Translations under genes and position numbers: made by a program
Part shown: piece by piece, positions 1-8,562 of the stretch
How the letters are laid out: each line of letters starts with the position of its first letter
How positions within the stretch are numbered: position 1 is the stretch's first letter
Source: Bacteroidales bacterium UBA4893
GTDB lineage: Bacteria > Bacteroidota > Bacteroidia > Bacteroidales > P3
NCBI GenBank assembly: GCA_002399025.1
Contig: DHCV01000019.1
Coordinates: forward strand, 72,952-96,662
Reading direction: 5' to 3'
DNA: 23,711 bases
Notes under the pieces: generated by a model
The model's input: the letters and a program-made list of their open reading frames with translations, nothing else
What the model was told of the DNA's origin: nothing
The model's database searches: none

Positions 1-71
1 ATTGTTACATTTTGCGAAAAAACAATAAGGCAACAAAACAATGTAGTTATAAGGGGAATAAATCTTTTCAT
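1..71 (-). CDS. Third tandem paralogue, N-terminal fragment cut by window edge
   Basis: The reverse strand from base 71 encodes a signal peptide starting MKRFIPLITTLFCC and running to about QNVTI before the window ends. It is identical in DNA to the start of the complete paralogue that begins at 1584. Its start lies 4 bases beyond the stop codon of the gene at 76-1584, the same spacing seen between the two complete copies, so it is the next member of the tandem family and probably in the same transcript. Only about 23 residues are visible. That the rest resembles the neighbours is inference. Confidence 0.75.
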   Translation of the reverse strand, partial: MKRFIPLITTLFCCLIVFSQNVT

Positions 72-106
72 AATCTTAGTTTTGAGTTAACTCATCATTA
101 ATCTTT
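1..106. repeat. Direct repeat copy 1 spanning the paralogue junction
   Basis: Bases 1-106 match 1514-1619 with a single difference (99 against 1612), and the first 98 bases are identical. The unit covers the end of one gene (ELTQN and stop), the 4-base gap and the signal peptide of the next. It probably continues beyond the left edge of the window. Confidence 0.95.
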
Positions 107-1584
107 AGTTTAAATAGTTGTCTTTCTAAAGCATTTGCTCCTTCCACAGCGGCAGTATAGTAAATATAATTCTTAACAATTCTAATCTTCTCTATCTTAG
201 TTTGAGGAAGATTAATAGTTCTTATATATTTCCCTGTTATTAAGTCTAATTCTTTTAAAGTAGTGTTGGAAGACTTATCATAACGAACGAAACATTTATC
301 AAACTCTTTATTAAAGATAATATCTGAGTAATTAAAGTCTTCCTTAAATACTTCATCAATATTTATTGTAGATAAAAGAGTATTATCTTCATCAAGTTTG
401 TAGAGAACACCTTTGTCAAAATTTAATATATAAAGATGTTCATTTGTTGTAATAAAAGAAACAGGAATATTATTCTTTAATTGAGTATACAATGTATGAA
501 TATTATTAAGGTTTGGTAAACCTCTAATATATGGAGGAGGTATTAATCTCGTTAAATACTCTGCTAATATATCATTGGATCTTTTAATTAAATTCATTCT
601 ATCCAAAACAAAGTTATCTAATTCCAAGTTGTTTATTTTAGGATTAAGTTTATATTTATGAAATGGAGGCTTAATATTGCTGAATAACCAATCATCAATA
701 TCATAAAAGGCATAATAAACCATTTTATATTTTAGCTTTCCTTCTTCTTCATAAATACGAAATAATTGTTTAACTTTACTCCACCAAGCTCTATCATAAG
801 AAAAATAAACTCCATTTGTTAATGAACCGCTATAATTAACACCAACATTAGAAAGAATTGCTGGAATTGTTTCTGATTTCTTTAAATCAAAATACCATTT
901 AAAGAACATGTCATATTTGTTTTCTTCATAATTCTTTGGATTTGCTATAACATAACCAATTCCATTTAAAATAGAATCATAAGGGGTATATTTTAAGGAA
1001 GTGTCCGAACTGGAAATTCTCCAATAATCTTCTTTGCCTTCTTTCTTTATCCTTAATTTATTATGACAATCATAACTTATCTCATTACATTCTTTTGGTA
1101 TCTCTTGTGTTCTTTTTCTATAGTCTTCAAAGGTATAAACTGATAGATGCTTTTTATCGTTTTTATTGGTAATTGTGTATACGTAATTATCGTCTATCTC
1201 AAAATCATAAACCAACCTTTCTAACCTGTAATAAGGTTTAGTTCTAATTATGATTTCAGAAATAGGGGTGGTCTTGTCAGCAAGAGAAATATTTAAATTA
1301 ATAGTATTCTTTTTTGAAATATCTTTCTTGGTTAATGAAACTTCTTTAGACAGATAAGCAATATGAGAGATTTTTAAATCACAAGGCAAAGACACATTCT
1401 TAAGAATAAAATTACCTTTCTCATCAGAAGAAGTTCCGATAGTTTTACTTTTCACAGAAATATTAACATCTTTAACAGGCAGCCCATCAGAGGAGGCAAT
1501 AATATTTCCCTTGATTGTTACATTTTGCGAAAAAACAATAAGGCAACAAAACAATGTAGTTATAAGGGGAATAAATCTTTTCAT
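76..1584 (-). CDS. Secreted protein with carboxypeptidase-like regulatory domain and probable beta-propeller
   Basis: 502 residues. Residues 1-20 are a hydrophobic signal peptide ending near FSQ, so export past the inner membrane is likely. Residues about 22-105 match the CarboxypepD_reg-like beta-sandwich common in Bacteroidota envelope proteins (VTIKGNII, a DEKGNF turn, then a hydrophobic strand). The remainder is rich in short beta-strand patterns such as RLERLVYDFEID, HLYILNFDKGVLYKLDED and ELDLITGKYIRTI, which suggest a beta-propeller. No catalytic motif or T9SS sorting domain is seen. It is the second gene of a tandem family: the paralogue at 1589-3025 lies 4 bases upstream and a third starts 4 bases downstream. 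The N-terminal domain is nearly identical between copies, while the rest has diverged. The function is unknown; a surface binding or sensing role is only a guess. Confidence 0.85.
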   Translation of the reverse strand: MKRFIPLITTLFCCLIVFSQNVTIKGNIIASSDGLPVKDVNISVKSKTIGTSSDEKGNFILKNVSLPCDLKISHIAYLSKEVSLTKKDISKKNTINLNISLADKTTPISEIIIRTKPYYRLERLVYDFEIDDNYVYTITNKNDKKHLSVYTFEDYRKRTQEIPKECNEISYDCHNKLRIKKEGKEDYWRISSSDTSLKYTPYDSILNGIGYVIANPKNYEENKYDMFFKWYFDLKKSETIPAILSNVGVNYSGSLTNGVYFSYDRAWWSKVKQLFRIYEEEGKLKYKMVYYAFYDIDDWLFSNIKPPFHKYKLNPKINNLELDNFVLDRMNLIKRSNDILAEYLTRLIPPPYIRGLPNLNNIHTLYTQLKNNIPVSFITTNEHLYILNFDKGVLYKLDEDNTLLSTINIDEVFKEDFNYSDIIFNKEFDKCFVRYDKSSNTTLKELDLITGKYIRTINLPQTKIEKIRIVKNYIYYTAAVEGANALERQLFKLKINDELTQN

Positions 1585-1619
1585 AATCTTAGTTTTGAGT
1601 TAACTCATCATCAATCTTT
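1514..1619. repeat. Direct repeat copy 2 spanning the paralogue junction
   Basis: Second copy of the junction repeat at 1-106. Exact repeats of this length in tandem genes can recombine and change copy number. Confidence 0.95.
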
Positions 1620-3025
1620 TCCTTAAACAAACATCTTTCTAATCCATTAATACCTTCAGTTCTTGCTGTATAATAAATATTCTTTCCAATAATTCTAATC
1701 TTGTCCACAAAGTGACTTCGCAAAATAATAGTACGAGTATTTTCTCCTGTCAATAAATCAATCTCTTTTAGCTTTGTTGTATATGGGTTCTTGAAGACTA
1801 CATAAAATTTTGTTTTCTCTTTATTTAAAATAACATCATTAATGCTTTCCAGTTCATTGCCTTGAAATTTATAGTTAATGATTTCTTCTTCCAATAGCTT
1901 TCCTTTGGAGTCAAGGGTATAAATAATTTGTTTTTCAAGATTAATAATTAAGACTTTATCCTCAACAATTTCAATATAAACAGGTATTCTTTGCCTGCTC
2001 ATAAACAACCCAAAGCTAAGTTGTTCTTTAAAATTCTTCTTAATCTGATTTAATGTGCTTATATTATACTGTAAATGAATCGGAATACTTATATTTTTAG
2101 AGTATCGGGTTGTTTTATAATCTTTAAGAAAAAATTGTTCTTTGTTTAACAACCAATCGCCACAATAATAAGTTGTATAGTATATGCTTGTGTATTTGAT
2201 TTGGTCTTTTTTAGGATGTATCATAAACAAAACTAAGGTTTTCTTATTATTGAGCAAAAGAGTAAAAAAACGATTTGAAAATGTGCTTTCCAAAATTCTG
2301 AATTCATTAAAATGTCTAATGTCTGTATCAAGAATATTAGGCAATACACCATAATAATAATCCCTATTACTAACAATTTTACCAATCCCTCTTTCAACAA
2401 TATCAAACTCTTTCTTTTCAAGACTCAATTCCTTGTTCTCTATATTTGAAACAATAAAATAGTCCTTTGCATTAACCTTTCTTATAATAAGATTATTTGA
2501 ATAATCATATTCAATAACATTACAGTGTTTGGGGATAAATATTTTTTCTCTTGGATAATCTTCAAAAGAATAAACTTGCAATAGTTTTTTATCCTTGCTG
2601 TTGCGAATAACATAAAGATTAGAGCTGTCTATCTCAAAGTCATAAACCAGCCTTTCCAACTGATAAACAGGTGGAGTATCCTTTATCTCAACTTCAGTAA
2701 GAGTCGTAACTTTATCATTTAGTTGAATATTCAGTTCAACCAAATTCTTATTATTAACATCATTTGTTGTCAATGAAATATCTTGGGAAAAGAAAGCCAG
2801 ATGAGAAACACTCAAGACACAAGGCAAAGACACATTCTTAAGAATAAAATTACCTTTCTCATCAGAAGAAGTTCCAATAGTCTTCCCCTTAACAGAAATA
2901 TTAACATCTTTAACAGGCAGCCCATCAGATGAAGCAATAATATTTCCTTTTATTGTTACATTTTGCGATAAAGCAATAAGACAATAATAGAATAAAAAGA
3001 CAAAAAGAGTAATAACCTTTTTCAT
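1589..3025 (-). CDS. Secreted carboxypeptidase-like regulatory domain/beta-propeller paralogue, first of tandem family
   Basis: 478 residues, paralogous to the protein at 76-1584. The signal peptide (residues 1-20, ending LSQ) differs from that of its neighbour. The following regulatory domain (about 22-80) is almost identical in protein and DNA, and a 58-base stretch matches base for base (1380-1437 against 2818-2875). The propeller-like part has diverged to moderate similarity, with shared blocks YQLERLVYDFEID, EIDLLTGE, IYYTARTEG and the identical last residues DELTQN. It is the promoter-proximal gene, with a TACCTTTG box at 3095-3102. The mosaic of identical and diverged segments points to recent recombination or gene conversion between copies. 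The function is unknown. Confidence 0.85.
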   Translation of the reverse strand: MKKVITLFVFLFYYCLIALSQNVTIKGNIIASSDGLPVKDVNISVKGKTIGTSSDEKGNFILKNVSLPCVLSVSHLAFFSQDISLTTNDVNNKNLVELNIQLNDKVTTLTEVEIKDTPPVYQLERLVYDFEIDSSNLYVIRNSKDKKLLQVYSFEDYPREKIFIPKHCNVIEYDYSNNLIIRKVNAKDYFIVSNIENKELSLEKKEFDIVERGIGKIVSNRDYYYGVLPNILDTDIRHFNEFRILESTFSNRFFTLLLNNKKTLVLFMIHPKKDQIKYTSIYYTTYYCGDWLLNKEQFFLKDYKTTRYSKNISIPIHLQYNISTLNQIKKNFKEQLSFGLFMSRQRIPVYIEIVEDKVLIINLEKQIIYTLDSKGKLLEEEIINYKFQGNELESINDVILNKEKTKFYVVFKNPYTTKLKEIDLLTGENTRTIILRSHFVDKIRIIGKNIYYTARTEGINGLERCLFKEKIDDELTQN

Positions 3026-3094
3026 AATTAGGTTTTAAAATTATACCTATCTACTCTTTTTAAAGAACTTATAAGGCTCTTTGAATGGTGTCAG

Positions 3095-3102
3095 CAAAGG
3101 TA
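3095..3102 (-). promoter_or_regulatory. -7 promoter box for the tandem paralogue operon
   Basis: The reverse strand reads TACCTTTG, fitting the Bacteroidota primary sigma -7 consensus TAnnTTTG. It lies about 70 bases ahead of the start codon at 3025. No clear -33 TTTG was found at the usual spacing. Confidence 0.45.
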
Positions 3103-3275
3103 AATATAATTTATTAATTTCTTATCTTTTTTGGAAAATAATTTTTAATTGGTTCTTGAATTAATTGTTTAATGAGTGAATATAAGTAAAGAATTAAGTA
3201 ATAATCTACAGAAAAACAAGGTGCATATTTTTTTAAAACACATTTAAAAAGAATTTTAATCTGATTTCTTTTTCA

Positions 3276-3337
3276 CTAAACAAGGAAAGAAAATTTTTAA
3301 ATCAAGAAAAAACTTATTTAAATCAAGTAAAAATTTT
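3276..3337. repeat. Degenerate 21-bp tandem units
   Basis: TTTAAATCAAG occurs at 3296-3306 and again at 3317-3327, exactly 21 bases apart. A weaker related unit (CTAAACAAGG) begins about 21 bases before. These units run directly into the 22-bp array that follows. Confidence 0.6.
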
Positions 3338-3443
3338 GCAAGGTGGCAGGTTACATAGTGCAAGGTGGCAGGATACACTATGTAAGGTGGCAGGTTACAT
3401 AGTGTAAGGTGGCAGGTTACATAGTGTAAGGTGGCAGGATGCA
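3338..3443. repeat. 22-bp tandem repeat array, 4.8 units
   Basis: Four full units (3338-3359, 3360-3381, 3382-3403, 3404-3425) and a partial one (3426-3443). Each has the constant block AAGGTGGCAGG followed by a small quasi-palindrome, TTACA-TAG-TGTAA. In unit 2 the quasi-palindrome is flipped (TACA-CTA-TGTA). Loop centres are at 3357, 3379, 3401 and 3423. An open reading frame across it on the minus strand only translates the repeat. No other copy of the block was noticed in the window. Confidence 0.9.
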
Positions 3444-3507
3444 AAATTATTATAAGGGTTTGATACATTTATATCAAATAAAAATAAATTTAGAGTTGAA
3501 TTTACTT

Positions 3508-3531
3508 TGAAAAATAAAGAGAATAATCTCT
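3508..3531 (-). terminator. Weak candidate terminator after anmK
   Basis: On the reverse strand AGAGA (loop TTAT) TCTCT is followed by a T-rich run. The stem is only 5 bp, so this is tentative. It lies about 42 bases past the anmK stop codon. Confidence 0.3.
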
Positions 3532-3572
3532 AATTAAGGGGGAATTTTACAGAAAGATTTGATTAAAAAAAA

Positions 3573-4622
3573 TTAGAATCCAGCTATTAGTCCTCCACAA
3601 GAGTCCTTTTTTGCTCCAGTTACTGATGAAAGAGTGTTTATTTCTTCTCTAACTCTCAATACTCCCAAGAATGCAAAAATTAAGGCTTCTTTATAATTGA
3701 TTATTATTGGCTCTGGGATATGTATTCTGAAATTTTTGTTGAGTTTTTCTCTTAATCGCTCAATTAAATACTTGTTAAAAGCACCTCCTCCAGTAATTAA
3801 AACATCTCCATTAATATTTAATGCCAATTGCTCTGCTGTATGTTCAACATAGGTAGCCATTAGGTCAGCGTTTGAAAGATTAGAATTGTTTAATAAAGGA
3901 AAAATCTTTTCCACAACCCATTCCTTGCCTAAGGATTTTTGTTTTTTAGTTTTGTAGAACTCCAAATTATTTAACTCATTAAGAAGAGAATTATCAATCA
4001 TACCACTTTTTGCAATTTCTCCATCCTTATCATAGGCTTTGCCTTCTTTTTGAGCCAAATGATTAAGTACAATATTTACTGGACAAATGTCATAAGCAAT
4101 TCTGCTTGAGTTTTCTTCAAAAGATATATTGGAAAAGCCACCAAGATTTAAGCAAAAAGGGTATTGATTAAACAAATGCCTATCTCCAATGGGTACAAGT
4201 GGAGCTCCCTGTCCTCCAAGAGCCAAGTCCAAACGCCTAAAATCACCAATGGTTTTTATATTGGTGTGAGAGTAAATGGCGTTTATGTCTCCAATTTGTG
4301 TTGTTAGATTTATATGAGGTTGGTGGAATATTGTTTGACCATGAGAGGATATAAAATCAACTTCTAAATTGTGTTTATCAATAAATTCCTTTGTTTCTTT
4401 TCCTAAGAAATGTCCAAATTCTTTATCAATCTTTGCAAACTCTTCCGATGAGGTGTCCTCTGCCTTTAGGAGCATATCCTTAATTTGAGAAGAGTATTCA
4501 ATAGTTGTTGCTTTCTCAATGGAATATTCCCATTTATTGTTTTCAAAGGAAAAAACACAGTAAGCAATATCAAGCCCATCCAATGAAGTTCCTGACATTA
4601 GCCCAATAACCTTATAAAGCAT
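3573..4622 (-). CDS. anmK: Anhydro-N-acetylmuramic acid kinase
   Basis: AnmK phosphorylates and opens 1,6-anhydro-MurNAc to MurNAc-6-phosphate in the cytoplasm, recycling peptidoglycan. The family's ASKHA-type signatures are clear: the N-terminal phosphate loop GLMSGTSLDGLD, SSHGQTIFHQP, the block TIGDFRRLDLALGGQGAPLVP, LNLGGFSNIS, and a late ITGGGAFN nucleotide-binding motif. With the start placed at 4622 (MLYKVIGLMSG) the protein has 349 residues, as usual for Bacteroidota. An upstream in-frame start at 4634 adds four residues that the family lacks. The start overlaps the murF stop by 11 bases, which suggests translational coupling. No residue known to be essential appears to be missing. 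Confidence 0.93.
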   Translation of the reverse strand: MLYKVIGLMSGTSLDGLDIAYCVFSFENNKWEYSIEKATTIEYSSQIKDMLLKAEDTSSEEFAKIDKEFGHFLGKETKEFIDKHNLEVDFISSHGQTIFHQPHINLTTQIGDINAIYSHTNIKTIGDFRRLDLALGGQGAPLVPIGDRHLFNQYPFCLNLGGFSNISFEENSSRIAYDICPVNIVLNHLAQKEGKAYDKDGEIAKSGMIDNSLLNELNNLEFYKTKKQKSLGKEWVVEKIFPLLNNSNLSNADLMATYVEHTAEQLALNINGDVLITGGGAFNKYLIERLREKLNKNFRIHIPEPIIINYKEALIFAFLGVLRVREEINTLSSVTGAKKDSCGGLIAGF

Positions 4623-5907
4623 CGGAAAGTACATCCATTTTGGTAGAATGTGAACCTTTAATTAGAATTGTTCCTCCCTTAATTTTATTTTCTAATAGGT
4701 ATTCCTTTGCCAAAGATGAGGTTTTGAAATAGATTTCATTCTCTTTCTTGTCCTTTTCAAACTCTTCAAACTCTTCTCCAATCAAAATAATACCTTTAAG
4801 ATTCATGCTCCTTAGAATATCAATAATGTTTTTATGCTCTTTTGTTGATTCTTCTCCAAGTTCTTTCATTGCCCCAATAAAAGCGTATTTATTATCGGCT
4901 TTAAGGTTTTCAAAATCTTGCAAGGCAACCATAAGGCTTGAAGGGTTGGCATTATAGCAATCTAATATTAGGGTATTGTCTTTTGTTTTATGAATTTGTG
5001 AGCGATGATTGGTTGGGGTGTAATCCTCAATAGCTTTAATAGAAAGGTTTAAATCAACTTCAAATATCTTTCCAATTGTCATTGCTGCCAAAATATTATG
5101 TGAATTATAGGAGCCAATTAGTTTTGAATTGATTATATGTCCTTCAAAATTCAGTTTTGCAGTCTCTGAATTGATTTTATTAGTTAGAGAGTATTTATAG
5201 GTTAGGTTTTTATGTTCTTTAGAATAGTTTGATAGGGAATTGTCGTCCATATTGATGATTGCAAAATGGTTTTCCTTATCAAGATATCTAAAGAGTTCAG
5301 TTTTAGTTTTTATAACTCCTTCAAAACCTCCAAATCCTTCAAGGTGAGCTCTGCCAATATTGGTTATTAAACCATATTTGGGCTCTGCAATCTTACAAAG
5401 AAAATCTATTTCTCCTTGATGATTTGCACCCATTTCAATTATTGCAAATTCTGTTTGAGGTGTTATTCTTAAAAGAGTGAGAGGAACACCAATATGATTA
5501 TTGAAATTGCCTTGAGTGGCTATTGTATTATATTTTTGAGATATAACTGCGTGAGTTAGTTCCTTTGTTGTTGTTTTACCATTTGTTCCAGTTATGGCAA
5601 GAAGTTTTAAGTCAGGGAACTGTCTTCTATGATGATTTGCTAAAAGCTGAAGAGCATAAAGAACATCCTCAACTAAGAAATACTTATCGTTAATGGCATA
5701 TTCTTTTTCATCAACAACACACAAAGAAGCCCCCATTTCAAGAGCCTTTGGGGCAAATTTGTTTCCATTAAAGCTTTCTCCCTTAAGAGCAAAGAATATA
5801 TCGCCTTTTTTAATGTTTCTTGAGTCAGTTGTTATACTTGGATTAAGAAGAAAATATTTGTAAAGTTCTTCTATCCTCTGTTTATTGTCTTCTCTATTGA
5901 ATTCCAT
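4612..5907 (-). CDS. murF: UDP-N-acetylmuramoyl-tripeptide--D-alanyl-D-alanine ligase
   Basis: MurF joins D-Ala-D-Ala to the UDP-MurNAc tripeptide using ATP, the last cytoplasmic step of the pentapeptide precursor. The 431 residues show the Mur ligase order: an N-terminal substrate domain with TTDSRNIKKGDIFFALKG (about 26-43), the ATP loop TGTNGKTTT (106-114), the central domain with EMGANHQGEID and the NIGRAHLEGFGG region, and a C-terminal domain beginning near TNHRSQIH with LDCYNANPSS and GAMKELGEES. The SFNGNKFAPKAL segment and the YNANP motif favour MurF over MurE. It starts inside the end of the glycosyltransferase gene (37-base overlap) and overlaps anmK at its own end, so the three are one transcript. 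Confidence 0.95.
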   Translation of the reverse strand: MEFNREDNKQRIEELYKYFLLNPSITTDSRNIKKGDIFFALKGESFNGNKFAPKALEMGASLCVVDEKEYAINDKYFLVEDVLYALQLLANHHRRQFPDLKLLAITGTNGKTTTKELTHAVISQKYNTIATQGNFNNHIGVPLTLLRITPQTEFAIIEMGANHQGEIDFLCKIAEPKYGLITNIGRAHLEGFGGFEGVIKTKTELFRYLDKENHFAIINMDDNSLSNYSKEHKNLTYKYSLTNKINSETAKLNFEGHIINSKLIGSYNSHNILAAMTIGKIFEVDLNLSIKAIEDYTPTNHRSQIHKTKDNTLILDCYNANPSSLMVALQDFENLKADNKYAFIGAMKELGEESTKEHKNIIDILRSMNLKGIILIGEEFEEFEKDKKENEIYFKTSSLAKEYLLENKIKGGTILIKGSHSTKMDVLSDAL

Positions 5908-7004
5908 AGCTTTTCTGCTGATTTTTCCCAGCTAAATTTCTTGTTTTGTTCAAATCCCTTTTCAATCAATTCTTCTCTTAAATCAGGAGAAAGCCAAATC
6001 TTTTCCATTGCATCGGCAATGCTTTGAGGAAGATAAGGATCACAATACAAAGCAGCATCTCCACCAACCTCAGGCATAGAAGTTGTGTTGGATGTTATAA
6101 CAGGACAGCCAGCAGCAAAGGCTTCAACAATAGGTATTCCAAAACCTTCAAACTGCGAAACAAAGGTTAGGGCTAAAGCACTATTGGCAATTAGATTAAT
6201 TTCTGAAGCTTCCAAACGACCTGTAAAGATTACATATTTTCTGAAAATCATTTGATTGTAAGCATCTTCAATTTCACCTTTCCAACTTCTTCTTGAGCCA
6301 ATAATAACTAATTTTGTTTCACTTCCAGTTTTAAGCTTAAACAAATCAAAAGCCTTAAACAGATTAATTAAGTTCTTTCTTTTGTGAATTGCTCCAACAA
6401 AATAGAAGAAGTCTTTACCATTAGTTAGTCTTTGTTTGGTTATCTCTCTTTCTTCTTCTGAAACAAGATAGTATAATTCATTTGCAGCATTATAAACCAC
6501 ATCAATCTTATTTTCTGTCACATCATAAAACTCCATAAGGTCTCTTTTGGAGTAGTTGGATACAGTAATTAAGTGTGTTGAATTCTTTGCAAAATTAGGA
6601 AAGAAATTCAAATAGTAATGTCGGTGAAAGAAATTACTTATATACTGAGGATTGTATTCGTAATTTATATCATGGAAAGTGTTTAAAGTTGGCACTTTTG
6701 GTTTTCTTGGCATATACCCATCTGGAGAGAAAAGCATATCCACTTTATCTCTTTTCATATAATAAGGTAAAAGCCATTCAAAGTAAACGTACCAAAGAAT
6801 TGGATGGCGTGTTGGACATGGAATAACTACAGGAGTAACGTTTTCTGCAAAAACAAAACTCTTGTCATATTTTCTATCAAAATAGAAAACAAATTCAACC
6901 TCAGGATGGTTCTTTACAACTTTCTCTAATATTTTAAGTGTAAAATAACCAATACCTTCAAGCTTATTGTGTAATAATAATCTTGTATTAACTGCTATTT
7001 TCAA
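5871..7004 (-). CDS. Family 4 glycosyltransferase (GT-B fold)
   Basis: A cytoplasmic sugar transferase of the GT4 family, probably adding mannose or a similar sugar to a surface glycan; the substrate cannot be read from sequence. The N-terminal acceptor half has KIAVNTRLLLHNKLEGIGYFT; the donor half has FVGAIHKRKNL, then the E-x7-E donor-site motif in FEGFGIPIVEAFAAGCPVI followed by SMPEVGGDAA. The start is taken as TTG at 7004, giving 377 residues beginning MKIAVNTRLLL, as in relatives. The open frame extends to a TTG at 7055, but that extension contains the promoter box TACTTTTG and has no family counterpart. It is divergent from the flippase gene and upstream of murF. Confidence 0.88.
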   Translation of the reverse strand: MKIAVNTRLLLHNKLEGIGYFTLKILEKVVKNHPEVEFVFYFDRKYDKSFVFAENVTPVVIPCPTRHPILWYVYFEWLLPYYMKRDKVDMLFSPDGYMPRKPKVPTLNTFHDINYEYNPQYISNFFHRHYYLNFFPNFAKNSTHLITVSNYSKRDLMEFYDVTENKIDVVYNAANELYYLVSEEEREITKQRLTNGKDFFYFVGAIHKRKNLINLFKAFDLFKLKTGSETKLVIIGSRRSWKGEIEDAYNQMIFRKYVIFTGRLEASEINLIANSALALTFVSQFEGFGIPIVEAFAAGCPVITSNTTSMPEVGGDAALYCDPYLPQSIADAMEKIWLSPDLREELIEKGFEQNKKFSWEKSAEKLWNSIEKTINRG

Positions 7005-7044
7005 TACTAAAAAACTTTTTTGTGAGTTATTAAAATATTCAAAG

Positions 7045-7052
7045 CAAAAGTA
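7045..7052 (-). promoter_or_regulatory. -7 promoter box for glycosyltransferase-murF-anmK
   Basis: The reverse strand reads TACTTTTG, a match to TAnnTTTG, about 40 bases ahead of the proposed TTG start at 7004. No clear -33 box is seen. Confidence 0.5.
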
Positions 7053-7062
7053 CAAATAAAAA

Positions 7063-8505
7063 GTGAGAAAAAGATTTGTAACAAATTTATTTTTTCTTTT
7101 AGCCCTAAATATCCTTATAAAATCCTTTTGGATACTTGGAGTTGATAGAGGTGTTCAAAATGCTGTGTCTGCTCAAGACTACGGGCTATACTTTGCACTT
7201 TTAAACTTCACTTTTATATTCAATATTATTTTAGATTTTGGATTAACCAACTACAATAATCGACTTATTGCACAACATCCTCAATTGCTTACAAAATATA
7301 TTTCACAGCTTGTTCCAATTAAGTTTGCAATGGCACTTGTTTTTACCATTGTTGTCTTTTTAGTTGCAATACTTTTGGGCTATGATGCTTATGCTTTAAA
7401 ACTGCTTGGAATACTTTGTGTATCACAATTTCTTGCATCTCTCTTAACTTATCTTCGTTCCAATATATCGGGGCTTCAACTTTTTAAGACTGATAGCATA
7501 CTTTCAGTTTTAGATAAGTTTATTGTAATTGTCTTCTGCTCCATTTTACTTTGGGGAGGAGTGTTGAAATCAAACTTTAAGATAGAATATTTTATTTTTA
7601 TTCAACTCTTTGCTTATCTAATAACTGTTTTAGTGGCTCTTGCAATTTGCTTAAGGAAGGCTAAATTTGTTCACCTTCAATGGAATCGTCCTTTTATTAT
7701 GAAAATAATTAAGGACTCTTATCCCTATGCAATACTTGTTCTTTTAATGGCTTTCTACAATAGGGCAGATAGTGTTATGATTGAAAGAATATTGGATAAT
7801 GGAGCTGACCAAGCTGGAATTTATGCTTCTGCATTTCGTTTAGTTGATGCTGCAAATATGATTGCTTACTTGTTCTCCATAATCCTACTTCCTCTTTTCT
7901 CCAAACTTATAAAAGCAAAGCAAGATGTTCAACCAATAATAAAGATTTCATTCCATCTTCTTCTTATGCTTACAGTATGTTTTGTTGTTCTAAGTCAATT
8001 CTATGGCTATAATCTAATGGATTTAATGTATAACAAACATATTGAAGAAAGCTGGCAAGTCTTTAGAATACTTAGCATTTGTTTTATTCCAATTGCAATG
8101 ACCTATATTTATGGAACTCTTCTAACCTCCAATGGCTCTTTAAAATACTTAAATATTGTTGCATCCTTAGGAATGGTTTTAAATATAGGAATTAACTTAA
8201 TCTTAATACCTAAACTTTTTGCTGTGGGAGCAGCTTATTCTTCACTAATTGCACAAACCATTACAGCACTTATTCAAGCTATTATTGCAATAAGAATTTT
8301 TAAAATTAAATTTGATGCAATATATGTAGTAAGAATAATTCTTTTTGTGCTTTCACTAATTCTTTCTGCTTACTTGCTTAAAGAAATAACCTCATGGTGG
8401 GTTTACAATATATTGATAACTTCAGTAGTAATGGTTGTTTTAAGCTTTGTATTTAAAGTCTTTAGAGTAAAAGATATATTTTCATTACTTAAAGCCCAAA
8501 ACTAA
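7063..8505 (+). CDS. Polysaccharide flippase, Wzx/MOP superfamily
   Basis: 480 residues, almost wholly made of hydrophobic helices (about 12-14 predicted by eye), spanning the inner membrane. The N-terminus with FWILGVDRGVQ, then YGLYFALLNFTFIFNIILDFGLTNYNNRLIAQ, and the later SYPYAILVLLMAFYNRADSVMIE match Bacteroidota lipopolysaccharide or polysaccharide exporters of the MATE/MOP group, which flip lipid-linked sugars across the membrane. The start is GTG at 7063; no ATG lies near, and the protein from that GTG matches the family N-terminus. Only 58 bases separate it from the proposed start of the divergent glycosyltransferase, so both probably serve the same glycan pathway. The exact substrate is unknown. 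Confidence 0.88.
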   Translation: MRKRFVTNLFFLLALNILIKSFWILGVDRGVQNAVSAQDYGLYFALLNFTFIFNIILDFGLTNYNNRLIAQHPQLLTKYISQLVPIKFAMALVFTIVVFLVAILLGYDAYALKLLGILCVSQFLASLLTYLRSNISGLQLFKTDSILSVLDKFIVIVFCSILLWGGVLKSNFKIEYFIFIQLFAYLITVLVALAICLRKAKFVHLQWNRPFIMKIIKDSYPYAILVLLMAFYNRADSVMIERILDNGADQAGIYASAFRLVDAANMIAYLFSIILLPLFSKLIKAKQDVQPIIKISFHLLLMLTVCFVVLSQFYGYNLMDLMYNKHIEESWQVFRILSICFIPIAMTYIYGTLLTSNGSLKYLNIVASLGMVLNIGINLILIPKLFAVGAAYSSLIAQTITALIQAIIAIRIFKIKFDAIYVVRIILFVLSLILSAYLLKEITSWWVYNILITSVVMVVLSFVFKVFRVKDIFSLLKAQN

Positions 8506-8562
8506 TATTCATTAAGGGGAATTATTCAAATCATTTAATCAAATATATCAAGAAAAGTTTTG

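Noticed and set aside
2233..2421. Minus-strand 62-residue hydrophobic reading frame
   Set aside because: It lies wholly inside the paralogue at 1589-3025 in another frame; its hydrophobicity is a by-product of AT-rich codons.
3338..3443. Possible CRISPR array
   Set aside because: Units are directly adjacent with no unique spacers, and no cas gene lies in the window.
3256..3468. Minus-strand 70-residue reading frame with repeated YVTCHL-like segments
   Set aside because: It is only the translation of the 22-bp repeat array; 22 is not a multiple of 3, so units are read in different frames, and no family or export signal is seen.
7005..7055. N-terminal extension of the glycosyltransferase to the TTG at 7055
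   Set aside because: The extension overlaps a promoter box, is absent from the family's usual N-terminus (which begins at KIAVNTR), and uses an equally weak start codon.
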